NCBI GenBank assembly: GCA_023105745.1 | Contig: JALGQZ010000004.1 | Coordinates: forward strand, 60,133,112 to 60,197,111 | Source of the DNA: Austropuccinia psidii | Taxonomy: Eukaryota > Basidiomycota > Pucciniomycetes > Pucciniales > Sphaerophragmiaceae | Length of the DNA stretch: 64,000 nucleotides | Reading direction: 5' to 3' | Shown here: one piece after another, positions 12,086 through 22,684 of the stretch | Layout: each line of letters begins with the position of its first letter | How positions within the stretch are numbered: position 1 is the first letter of the stretch | Position numbers and translations under genes: made by a program | The notes under the pieces: generated by a model | Seen by the model: only the letters and a program-made list of their open reading frames with translations | Told to the model about the DNA's origin: nothing | Database searches by the model: none

Positions 12086-12470
12086 GTGCATATGAATACT
12101 GGCTTCAAGAATTCTTTAAAAAATTCTGTTTTTTCTTCTCTCTCTGATATTTATTACAGTATTCTCATTGATTCTGGTGCTACTAACTCATTTATTGAAA
12201 AGACGTTTGCTCACAAGTATTCTTTTAACATTTCAGAACTCCAAAAGAAGATTCCTCTGAGTCCCCTTCCCTATTTGTGACTCACCATACCAAATATATG
12301 GTTTAGCTTCCTTCCTTCCGAAGCTTTGAATGGGAATTTTTAGTCATTGATACTCTCAAGGGAGAAGACCTCATATTGGACTTTGACTTTCTTAATCATT
12401 TTTATTCATATATTGATTGGAGGCAAGGGCTGATCACCTTTAATTATTATCATGTTAACTATTAGGATAA
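12086..12470 (+). pseudogene. Element E aspartic protease remnant
   Basis: The frame 12086-12280 contains ILIDSGATNSFIEK, the D-S-G catalytic signature of a retropepsin, followed by FAHKYSF. A stop at 12280 ends the frame, and the fold continues in pieces (GEDLILDFDFLNHF around 12360-12400, where intact relatives have an LG.DFL-type strand). Confidence 0.75.
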
Positions 12471-12929
12471 TTCTAAATATTTCAGTAATGACTTTTCCTC
12501 TGCCAAATCTGGTGCAGCTCTGGGTGGTGATTCTAGAACACCATCACTTCCATCTTCTGTCCATATTTCTTGCATTAATTCCCATCAGTCATTACAATCA
12601 TCTAGTGATGAAGTCTTCAAAGAGATGCAAGGTGATGGAGAAGATAATTCTGTATATTTACTTCATCTCTGCTTTGGGATTATGGAACTTCCTCCTTCAT
12701 CTTATAATCACTCCCTGAAGGAGCTGTGGGATGAAGAGGAAGAGCCAGAAGAAATAGAAACCGTGATGAAGGTTGTTCCTTCTTCTTATCACCCCTCTTT
12801 GGATGTATCCTCCAAGGTGAAAGCAGATAAGCTTCCTCACCGCGCCTGTGATCATCATATTGAGCTGGAGGGGTCTCTACCTCTAGTTGGGGTTATCTAC
12901 TCTTTATCAAACCAAGAGTTAGATACACT

Positions 12930-13700
12930 CAGGGCCTAAATTTCAGAGAATCTAGAGAAAGGTTTCATCCAGCCAAGCTCCTCTTAAACAGGAGCACCTT
13001 TCCTCTTTGTCAAAAAGAAGAATGGTGACCTCCATTTGTGTTTTTTATTACTGCAAACTCAATTCTGTTACTGGAAAGAACAAGTATCCTGTTCCTCCTA
13101 TGAATCATCTTCTCACTGTTCTCAATGGCCCATCTATCTTCTCCAAGATTGATTTTCATGGTGCATATAACCTGCTCAGAATCAAGGAAGGTGATAAACA
13201 TTGGACTTGTTTTAGAGCTAAATATGGAAGTTATGACTACTTGGTTATTCCATCTGGGCTGACCAATGCTCCTGCCTATTTTCAAAACCATGTCAATGTT
13301 ATTTTTCATGATCTTCTTGATGTTTATGTTGTGGCTTATTTGGATGACATTATGGTCTTTTACAAATCTGAGGAAGAACATGTCACTCATTTTTCCACTG
13401 TTCTTGCCAGACTCAGATCCAATATCCTCTTTGCTAAGGCCTCCAAGCGCCTATTTCATGTTTCTAGTGTAGAGTATTTGGGTTATATTGTTTGTTCTGA
13501 AGGCCTCAAGATGGACCAAGCAAAATTCTAGCAAATTCTCAATTGGCCACCCCCAAGTAACCTCAAGGCTCTTCAATCTTTCTTTGGCTTTGCCAATTTT
13601 CACCACTGTTTCATCAAGAATTATTCAAAGAAAATCAGTTCACTCACCAATTTCCTGAAGAAAAACTCCCATTTCCCCCCTTAATGAGGAAGCTCTTAGA
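12930..13700 (+). pseudogene. Element E reverse transcriptase remnant
   Basis: Recognisable Ty3-type RT blocks are FSKIDFHGAYNLLRI, GLTNAPAYFQ, the catalytic YLDD (13337-13349, AYLDDIMVF) and VEYLGYIV. The upstream palm start is frameshifted (FLFVKKKNGDL is only partly in frame near 13000), and a TAG at 13531 ends the main segment. The active-site aspartates survive but the enzyme is not encoded continuously. Confidence 0.85.
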
Positions 13701-14190
13701 AAGTTTCATAAACTCCAAGAGGCTTTCACCACTTCTCCAATTGTTTCTCACTTTAATCCTTCTCTACCTACCATTGTAGAGAGTTATGCTTCTTATTATG
13801 CCTTAGGTACTGTACTGAGTCAGGTTTCTGACTCAGGATAAAATCCCATTGCATTTGATGGTTTCCAGCTTCTTCCAGCAGAGCTCAACTATGAGATTCA
13901 TGACAAGGAACTCCTTGGAATAGTCTGGGATCTCAAGCGCTGGAGAGCTTTTCTTCTCTCTATCTCTTCCCCTTTTGAAGCTCTCACCAATCACTCTTCA
14001 CTCCAATACTTTATGTCTTCCAAGATTCTCACTCTCCATCAAGCCCTCTGGGCCAAATTCCTCTCTGAATTTCATTTCTCAATCACTTACTGCCCTGGCT
14101 GCTTGGCAACCCTTCCAGATGCATTGTCACTTTTGGACAACGTTTACCCAGAGAGGGGGGAGGATTTCATCAGCAAGAATCCAATGAATT
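13700..14190 (+). pseudogene. Element E RNase H remnant
   Basis: The frame reads VESYASYYALGTVLSQVSD, then PAELNYEIHDKELLGIVW and LTNHSSLQYF. Ty3-type RNase H has aspartates at the DAS and TDH positions; here these read YAS and TNH, so catalytic residues are lost. The conserved glutamate in HDKELL remains. An internal TAA follows VSDSG. Confidence 0.75.
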
Positions 14191-14230
14191 ATCAACAAAT
14201 AATCAAGCCTCAAAATTCTTTGCAGTAAAG

Positions 14231-15348
14231 GTGGATTCATTTTCAAATTTCATTGATGCAATTCAGAAGGCACTATGCCAAGATTCTCAATATGGAAGTA
14301 TACTTCAATATTTGGGTGAAGGTAAATCTGTCCAATATTATTCTCTTGATTCCTCTTCCCAACTACTCCTTTTCAAAGATCAGGGGGTGGTTCCAAATGA
14401 CTCCACAATTCAACTCAATATACTTCAAAGGCAGCATGACTCATCTCTAGCTGGACACCCTGGCCAAAAGAAGGCTCTCAAACCTGTCAAGCGGGATTTT
14501 CACTGGTCTGGAATGACTCAATTTATCAAGTTTATGTCTCATCCTGTCAACAGTGCTAAAGAAAAAAGAATATTGATCACAAGAAGCTTGTAATACTCAA
14601 ACCTCTTCCAATTTCAAATGGCCCTTGGACTTGCCTTTCAAAGGATATCAACACTCAATCACCACCATCCAATTTGTTTGACTCAATCTTTGTCATAGTG
14701 GATAGATTCTCAAAAATGGCAGTTTTTATTCCAACAATGTCTTCAATAACTTCACTGGATTTGGCCCATTCACTCATCAAGAATATTTTCTCAAATCATG
14801 GCCTTCCTTCAATAATTGTTATTAATAGAGGCTCTCTTTTTTCTCCTTCCTTTTGGACCAATCTCTGTCAGCAGCTCAAGATTTCAAGAGATCTGTCAAC
14901 TGCTTACCATCCAGAAACTGATGCACAGACAGAGAGGGTAAATCAGATACTAGAACAGTACTTTTTGATGTATGTCAGTCATTTTCAAGATGATTGGAAC
15001 ACCTGGCTCACTCTGGCTGAATTTGCCTTCCATAACTCTGACCACTCTTCAACAAAACAATCACCGCTTTTCACTGTTTGTGGAAGAGATCCTCAATTTG
15101 ACTCACTTCACATTACTCAAGATACTCCTGCTGGAAAGTTATCAATAAAAATACAATCAGTAAAGAAATATGTAAATAGAGAATTTGAATTTGCCATAAA
15201 CAGGCTTGAGAGGTATGGAGATAAAAGTAGAGCAAGTCCACCTTTTTTCAATCCTGGTGACATGGTATGGCTTTCTTCCAAGAATATCAAATCAACTAGA
15301 CCTGCCAAACACTGTCTGAAAGATGGTTGGGTCCTTATCCAATCTTGA
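14231..15348 (+). pseudogene. Element E integrase remnant
   Basis: The zinc-binding N-terminus is partly kept (HDSSLAGHPGQKKAL at 14430-14480). The catalytic core appears as IVDRFSKMAVFIP, then IVINRGSLFSPSFW, and STAYHPETDAQTERVNQ with the glutamate. The second catalytic aspartate is asparagine in INRGS. A stop at 14593 and a frame change near 14640 separate the two halves. Confidence 0.85.
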
Positions 15349-15736
15349 AGAAAGTCAGAGCTCATGCCTACCATCTCAATGGAAGTCCATCCACCCAGTC
15401 TTCCCTATTTCCCTCTTAGAACCAGTCAAGACATCAACAGTCTCAAATACAAATCCAGAGCCTCCTACTCCAATTATAATTGAAGAAGAAAAGATATGGG
15501 AAGTCTCTAAAATACTGGAATCAAAGATCAAGAGAGGTAAATTATGTTATTTGGTGGAATGGAAAGGTTTCAGTCAAGACTCAGAAAGATCCACCTGGGA
15601 ACCAACTGAAAGCCTCAAGAATTTTCCTGAACTTGTCAAGGACTTTCATTCTTTATATCCTGACAAGCCAGGACCCAATTCCTCAAGAGCTCAATTATTT
15701 ATGGTGCTTGGTGGGGGCAGAAATTACCAAAGGTAA
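15323..15736 (+). pseudogene. Element E C-terminal chromodomain segment
   Basis: After a +1 frame change this segment reads PPTPIIIEEEKIWEVSKILE, then YLVEWKGFSQDSERSTWEPTE and LVKDFHSLYPDKPGP. The aromatic-rich W-E-V, YLVEWKG and STWEP elements are the classic chromodomain signature, placing E among the chromoviruses. The chromodomain itself has no stop. Confidence 0.9.
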
Positions 15737-16481
15737 GCCCCACTCCTGGTATGCACCTTTAGAGGTATCCTAATTCTTTTTGTAAGAATCACCTTGGACA
15801 CTCTGTGAGAGCTCTACAGTTTTTGTACACAGATCTTTGGCCAGGCTTTCAACATCATTTCCAAAATTATGGCCATTTTTACTTGGGCAAAAAGACCATC
15901 CCTTTTCTTAATTCTTTTCCAAGTCTTTACCCTTTCCAATTCACTCTTTCAACAATTCATTAATTTTATGGCACTGGCGCAAGTGGTAACTACCAAAAGT
16001 AAGTCCCTCTCCTGGTGTGCACTTCCCTGAGGAGTCTACAATCTGTCAGAAAATAACCTTTGCCACTTTTTGAGCACCTGGCATCAAATTTTTCTTTCCA
16101 GGTCCTTGGACAATTTTAAAATCAATTATTACCCTCTGTGATGAATATTGGAACCTCCTCAAGAATCATTTCTTTTGATTTTTCTCTTTTTTCTTTTCTT
16201 ATTTTAATTTTCATTCTTTCATTTTTATTTTTATTTTAATTCTGAATTTTTCTTTTATCACATCAAAAGTCATGTCAAAAAATCATTATTCATTTTTATT
16301 CATCATCCATCATGAAGCCAATGTCAAAAGAAGATCAAGCAAGTCCCACGCCATATGCCAACATTTTAATATCAGAATCTTTTTTTTCTCAAATGAACTC
16401 CTCATTATCCCTTTTTCAAAACTCTTTCCAATAGCCTCAACAAGCTTCACCTTGTATTGGTGCTCAGGAGCTCACCATTTC

Positions 16482-16497
16482 AAGGTGGGGGGGGTAC
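16482..16497 (+). other. Polypurine tract of element E
   Basis: An AAGGTGGGGGGGGTAC run directly abuts the 3' LTR, as expected for the plus-strand primer site. Between the chromodomain and this tract (15740-16480) there is a long pyrimidine-rich 3' untranslated stretch with no gene. Confidence 0.7.
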
Positions 16498-17943
16498 TGT
16501 CACAACCATGGCAATTCACCTCTAGGACCTCCATATGGCAATTTGTCCATATCCATAATCATTGGCCAAGTTGGAAATTTCATCTTTTCTGGCCTTTTAT
16601 GGCCATTTCACTATCTGGGGGCCAACTTGCTCCCTTCATCATCATCAGTACTTTTCTGGCCAGGTTTTGCGTTTGGACAGTTATTTGTATTTTCCATTCA
16701 ACAGCAAAAATACAGCCCAAAAGCCTGTATGTGGCTTTTTGAGTTTAAAATACAGTTTTGCACATTTTTCTGGATTCAGCCAATTTATGCCATTTTCCCA
16801 TGTATTATGGTAAATATTCCCAAATGGCAAGATTAGGCCATTTGGGGCTTAATTTCCGGTTTTGTGCATTTTGCGCAAATACAGTTTTAAAGCTGTATTA
16901 CCTGTAAATGGCCACAATAACCAAAAGCCACATTGTCACCTCTGAAGCCACCAAAACCCATTTTTTACCTATATCCTTATGGCATCTTTCCAAAAGACCT
17001 TTGTCCAATCCACCATCAAATAACCAAAAGTGCCATAAATGGTGTTATACACCATTATGCATCTTTTTTTACAAGAAATCCAATGGAACCAATATCAAAT
17101 GGGTGTTTCAGCTTTTCATCGGGTCATCAAGTCATATCATCCAGAGGATTCATCAAGGCTCAGGGGAAAGTGTCAATCTCAAATACCAATGACACCATCG
17201 AGCAATCATCAGTTATTCTCATTCAAAGTATTCCTCCAAGGGAATACTAGCAATTCATTCTCAAGGGATATTCAAGAGGCAGTTCCAAAACAATTTTTCA
17301 AGAGTGTCAATGCTCCATCAATCCACCTTGGCAACCAAAATCATTCAATACAGTCTGGATTAATCAAGACCTGAATTTCAATTGTGCACCATGGGGAGAT
17401 CATTCAACACAATTCATTTCTCAATTTGTCAAGGTATACATTCCATCAGACAATCAATACAGCCTCCAGTATTCAATACAGACCAGCTGCTTGCCTGAAG
17501 GAGTCAAGCTCCCAACTTTTCACATATACCGGCTACCCTTTCCACCCTGGGGGGTTTTTCCCCAGTTAATTCATATATTTTGATTTTATTTTATCTTTAT
17601 TTATCTTATCATTTTTGTTAAGTGAATACTGATATTATCAAGTTGGTCATTTAGCACCTCTTTCTTTTTTCTTTCTTAACCTGTCAATGGATATTTGGTA
17701 TTCATATCCTTACTAATTCCATTATTCATTTTGACAGGTTGAAACAATGATTAAGGACTTGGTTGGCTGTTTGGCCATTTGGCTTCTTATTTCTCTTATT
17801 GCATCTCATTTTTGTACTTGCATATTTCTTAGAGAAATTAATTTATTTTCATTCCTTTTCTTTATTCTTTGTAGTCTTTCAAGTGAGCTCCATTATTTCT
17901 GAGTTCCAGGCCACTCTTGTCTTCCACAAGACCCCCTGTGACA
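16498..17943 (+). repeat. Element E 3' LTR
   Basis: A 1446-bp LTR, TGTCACAACCATGG...CCCCCTGTGACA. It is collinear with the 5' LTR but differs at many positions, which marks an old insertion. Confidence 0.9.
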
Positions 17944-18237
17944 ATAAGGGTGAATAAAATCCTCACCTCTCATCTGCCTTTGACAGTTTTAGTGGGAGAT
18001 AGTGAAAGTGGGGTCAGTTTGAAAAGAGCACAATCAATGGTATCTGATTGTGAAAGCCATTTCCCCATAACCCATCTGGAATAAGAGTTATTGAGAAAAC
18101 AAGTTTCATACAGGATATGAGAAAAATCAATATCTGAATAATGTAAATTAGAAATAGTATACCTTTTCCACATTTAATGCTATCCATACCAAATGAGGAA
18201 CGATTGTTTAGAAACATCAACAGCTACTGTCACAGGG

Positions 18238-19736
18238 GCTCTTGGACAGAAAAAACCAGAGTGGCCTGGCACTCAGCAATCAGGGAACTCACTTGGAAGA
18301 CTCAAAAAGAATAAAGAATTGAATTTCTCTAAGAAGAATGCAAGTACAAATATGAGATGCAATAAGAGAAGTGAGAAGCCAAATGGCCAAAGAGCCAACC
18401 AAGTAAGTTCTTAATCACTGTTTCAACCTGCCAAAATGTACAATTGAATTAGTAAGGATATGACGACCAAATATCCATTGACAGGCAAAGAAAGAAAAGA
18501 GAAAAGGTGCTAAATGACTGACTTGATAATATTGGTATTCACTTAACAAAAATGGTAAGATAAATAAAGATGAAATGAAATCAAAATATATTGATTAACT
18601 GGGGGAAAGCTCCCAGGGTAAAAGGAGGCTAGTATATGTGAAAAGTTGAGAGCTTGTCTCCTTCAGGCTGACAGCTGCTCTGTATTGAATCCTTGAAGCT
18701 GTATTGACAGCTTGATGAAGTGTATACCTTTCCAGATAGGGAAATTCACTGTGTTAAATGGTTTTCCCATAATTTATAATTTAAATACAGGTCTTGATGA
18801 ATCCAGACTGTATTGAAATGAATGTGGTTGCCAAGTTGGAATGATGGAGCATTGAAACTTGACAGCTTGTTTGGAACTGCCTCTTGAATACACCTTGGGA
18901 ATTAATTGACAGTATTCCCTTGGAGGGAATACTTGAATTGAGAATAAACAATGAATTGCTGATGGCATCATTGGTCTCTGAGAAATTACACCTGCACTTG
19001 AGTCTTGATGGGTCCTCTGGATGAAATGAACCTTTGGTGACTTATGGAATGTTGAATTACCCCTCTGATATTGACACCATTGAATTGCTGGTGAAAAAAC
19101 ATGCAGAATGGTGTATAACACCATTTCTGACCATTTGAGTTGCTGAAGGGTGAAAGTGGCCAAAGGTCTTTGTGAGTGAAGTCAGGAGGATGAGAGTGAA
19201 GATTGGGTTTTGGGTGACTTCATATTTGAGAAGGTGTTTCTGGGTGTATTGGCCAATTTTGGGTTTCTGGCCAAATACAGCTTATACATCTTTAAAGCTG
19301 TATTTGCGCAAAGTGCACAAAAATGGACAAAATGCGCAAAAGTGCACAAAATTCACAAAACTGGCAATTGGGCACCAAAAGGCCTGATATGGCCTTTTGG
19401 ACATATTTCCCATAATACATGGGAAAATGGCATATACAGCTGAATACAGCAAAAATGCGCAAAGTGCGCAAATCTATATTTAAAGCTCGAAAAGCCAAAT
19501 ACAGCCTTTTGGGCTGTATTTTCCCTCTTGACTGGAAAATACCAAAGAGTTCCTAAAAGCAGAAAAAGGCCAGGAAGGGCCAGGTTGGCCCCAGGAGTAA
19601 AATGACCATAAAAAGCCAGAAAAGATGAGAGGGCCAATTTGGCCAGTGATTATGGATATGGTCAAATTGCCATAAGATGGATATGGCACTGATATGCCAT
19701 ATGAAGTCCAGGAGGGTAATTTCCATGGTTGTAACA
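18238..19736 (-). repeat. E3: solo LTR of the element-E family, inside D2
   Basis: The reverse complement of the E LTR: it starts TGTCACAGGGG on the plus strand and ends CCATGGTTGTAACA, where TGACA is expected. The flanking duplication reads GCTAC on the left and ACTAC on the right, a one-base difference. No internal sequence or second LTR is present. It is inserted in the second segment of D2. Confidence 0.85.
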
Positions 19737-20490
19737 ACTACACAATGAACCAGCTTTGATCTCAATATCTTGAAAAATGACAAATTTATGGAAGTTTTAA
19801 AGTTAAAATCCCACAGTTGGTCCAATACACCTTTACTGTGAGATATTTTCCCATATCCTTGAATATGATGTGTCAAATTGACTAAGGAGCTTTTTTATCC
19901 TTCAATAACTCATAGTTTATTCAATATGCTGTCCCCATACAGGTTCTGTACATAATTCTACACATCATACATGTCAGAAGAGGGCTATGTGGTCCCCAAA
20001 TCAAAACTTTCACCCTGTATTGGTGAAAAGTGCCCAGATGTGGTTTCCAAACTAGATCTGAGCCCAATATGAGCTTTACAGGCATGGTGAGAGACACAAG
20101 CCAGTCCTTGGAAGTGAAAGATCATCACTCTTCCTATGTGAAAAGGTCTACCCATTTTGAGGACAAAAAGGGACATTTCTCTGCCCAAAGGAGAAATCCC
20201 CATTCTGCTCTTGAATTCCTATGTAGTAAAACTTTCAAAAACAGTTATACTATTGGAAAATAACCAGGTCAACTTCTAAATATCAAGTATTGTAGCATTT
20301 ATTATACTAATCTGATTGGTAAAGCTGCACCAAGGGCTTTCAATAGGGCCCACCAACACTATTCCTCTATAGTAAAGCCCTTACAATTGATTTTTAAACC
20401 ATTTTAAATTTATAAATCTGTGTCACAGTCATAGTTAGGGTTGTAAATACCCTTATTATCACTCCATCATAGACTCACCCTGACTTTAGG

Positions 20491-20624
20491 AATGAGGTGG
20501 CTTTCATCTTCCTTTTGGCTTCCAATATGACCTGTTCAAGATTGGGTCACTTTTTTGGTGGACATCTTGCTTTACCATTTGTCTATGGTATTTTGGTGTC
20601 ACGCTTGTGCTCTGGTTTAGTGTC
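20491..20624 (-). repeat. D3 LTR, right (5') fragment
   Basis: In reverse complement it matches the first 130 bp or so of the D-family LTR (TGACACTAAACCAGAGCACAAGCGTGACAC against the D4 start at 26470). It continues the sequence interrupted at 8150 by D2, and marks the right edge of the nested stack. No clear target duplication for D3 could be read. Confidence 0.65.
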
Positions 20625-21898
20625 ATAGGCTTACCTTTCTGGAAACTTAGTAATGATTAATACCACATAAGAAATTAATATCACTAGTGTATATCAAAAA
20701 TGATTTATAGCTTTGATTGTAACTTGAGTATTACTTCTCACAACATTCACAAATTCTAATACAGATTATAAATTTACATTGGATAAAGATATTTTAAGTA
20801 TCTAATCATGAATAGTTTACCTGATAGGAAATCTATCAATTCTCATTCTACTCACTCAGGGATTAACCTCATTTATTGATACACTTTTACTCTGAGATAG
20901 GCTACTGGAATTATTAAGTGATTACTAGTGTACCTTATTTTTAGAAATTTGTGGTTATTCTCCATGTTATATAATTTTATAGAGAGAAAACAAAAGGATG
21001 AAATGGGGGAAGACAATTTTAATTTTATAGGAGTTGTCATTTTTCACTACATGGAATCCTTCTTTTGATTTTTTCCCTTGAGATAACTTTCCTGGTGAAT
21101 ATTTTTCTGAATTTGGGTCATCTGAATGAGTTTTTGATTGCTGATAAACTTCAAAAATCAATAATTAAAATTTCTGTCAGGTGTCAAATTTTTTGAACTT
21201 TGAAAAAGGGAATTTAAGTTAATTTGAATTCATGCTAGCTTGTGTACCCTTTTTGTTTTTGGTATATTACAGGGATTTACCAGTTAAATCTAACAGATAT
21301 TTGACAAGAAAAATTTGAAGGAATTCTTTGGAAGATAAAGATAAAATGGAAAAATTCCAACAGACTAATGCAAGATTAGTGGAACCAGCTGAAATTTCAA
21401 TAATTTCATAAATGAATATGCAAAAAAACAATTTCTTTACCTGTTTTTAAACCAAACAACCTTTTACAACTCAAAGTTTTTATAATCAAAAAAATATGAA
21501 ATGATTTCAATAGGTTATCTTTGATGATGACAAAAAAAATATTTTTACCAAAATGATTGAAAATCTGTGTTACCTGTTTCAAATACTTCTGAGAAACATC
21601 AATTTTAAAAAAAGTAAAAATGTAAAAAACAGTGAAAGTAAAATATTTGGTTGAGAAAAATAATATTTCTGATATAAAATTGTGCTTTGACTTTAATTAA
21701 TTTTAATTATAATTAAAAAAAAGGGTATATTGGAAAATGAAGGAATAGTGATTCATAACATTTCAGTTAATGGTGTTTCTCACCATAATATTGAGGATAT
21801 TCTTCCAAATTTTTGGAGAAAAAAGTTTGTTCAGATTAAAGTTAAAGATTCAGAATAATAAATTTACAATCCAAGTATAATTTGCCTTAATTCTTTTA
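20625..21898. other. AT-rich intergenic stretch, no gene seen
   Basis: Low-complexity AT-rich DNA with short open frames only; the longest, on the minus strand at 20967-21161, has no recognisable motif. I see no LTR ends, TIRs or splice-linked exons here. Confidence 0.5.
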
Positions 21899-22216
21899 GT
21901 TTATTTATTTTATTTATTTTATTTATTTTATTTATTTTATTTATTTTATTTATTTTATTTATTTTATTTATTTTATTTATTTTATTTATTTTATTTATTT
22001 TATTTATTTTATTTATTTTATTTATTTTATTTATTTTATTTATTTTATTTATTTTATTTATTTTATTTATTTTATTTATTTTATTTGTTTTATTTATTTC
22101 ATTTATTTTATTTATTTTATTTATTTTATTTATTTTATTTATTTTATTTATTTTATTTATTTTATTTATTTATTTTATTTTATTTATTTTATTGATTTTA
22201 TTGATTTTATTTATTT
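21899..22216. repeat. 9-bp tandem array (TTTATTTTA)n
   Basis: About 35 near-perfect copies of TTTATTTTA, with a few variants (TTTATTTGT, TTTATTTCA, and TTGATTTTA at the right end). It lies about 470 bp beyond the stop codon of the HD-domain gene. No coding potential. Confidence 0.95.
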
Positions 22217-22684
22217 TTGGTTGCTTATATGAACTGAGTCTTTTACGAGCCATTGATTGATATTACAAGTTTTTGATGCCAAAAACAGAAAAGCGTGAAT
22301 CCTCACCAAGAAATCAAAATGAAAGTCATAGGCTAGTAGGCGCTCTCCTTTTCTTTGCAAGCTCCTCCATAGCCCAAGTCAAGAAGGTCTTGCTTCCTCT
22401 TTGCTAGCCGTCAAACTTGATACTATGCAGGTGACGCATCAGATTTACGTCTACACCACAATTAGATAGACATCTCATAATGCTCACACTTGAACATTGC
22501 TGCCGCAACGCAAACGATGATACAGTCTTGAGAATTTGATAATTTATAACAAGATTTATTACAATAGCGATTGTCACACAGAAAGCACACTTTTAATGAG
22601 CCACATATTTCAAAAAACCAAAACAATTGAAACTCAAGCAAATCACCAGTCAAAAGTGTTTTGCAATAGCCTGCCCCGGGCGTT
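22217..22684. other. 3' flank of the HD-domain gene, no confident gene
   Basis: CpG-containing sequence unlike the transposon flanks. On the minus strand a short frame near 22330-22410 (EELAKKRRAPT, preceded by a CTAG acceptor-like site) could be the last exon of another gene, but nothing upstream supports it. It probably includes the 3' UTR of the HD gene. Confidence 0.35.

Larger units (their letters stand above)
8528..17943 (+). mobile_element. Element E: full-length but decayed Ty3/Gypsy chromovirus
   Basis: Two LTRs (8528-10010 and 16498-17943) flank gag, protease, RT, RNase H, integrase and a C-terminal chromodomain in the order typical of Ty3/Gypsy. The target duplication ATAAG is perfect (8523-8527 and 17944-17948). 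The LTRs differ by many substitutions and indels, and the coding region has numerous stops and frameshifts, so the insertion is old. It sits within D2 and is therefore younger than D2. Confidence 0.9.
8151..20485 (+). repeat. D2: solo family-D LTR carrying two nested insertions
   Basis: The LTR is in three parts: 8151-8527, 17949-18237 and 19742-20485, about 1.41 kb in total against 1.48 kb for D1. It starts TGTCAGCCTGTGACTCAAA and ends AGACTCACCCTGACT (last base mutated from A). The target duplication TTAGG is intact on both sides (8146-8150, 20486-20490). No internal region or second LTR remains, so this is a solo LTR left by recombination. It inserted into D3, another LTR of the same family, in the opposite orientation. 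Confidence 0.8.

Noticed and set aside
20967..21161. Minus-strand frame of 64 codons in AT-rich DNA
   Set aside because: Lysine/serine-rich low-complexity sequence; not enough evidence for an exon.
21899..22216. CRISPR-like regular array
   Set aside because: It is a simple 9-bp tandem repeat without spacers, in a eukaryotic genome.
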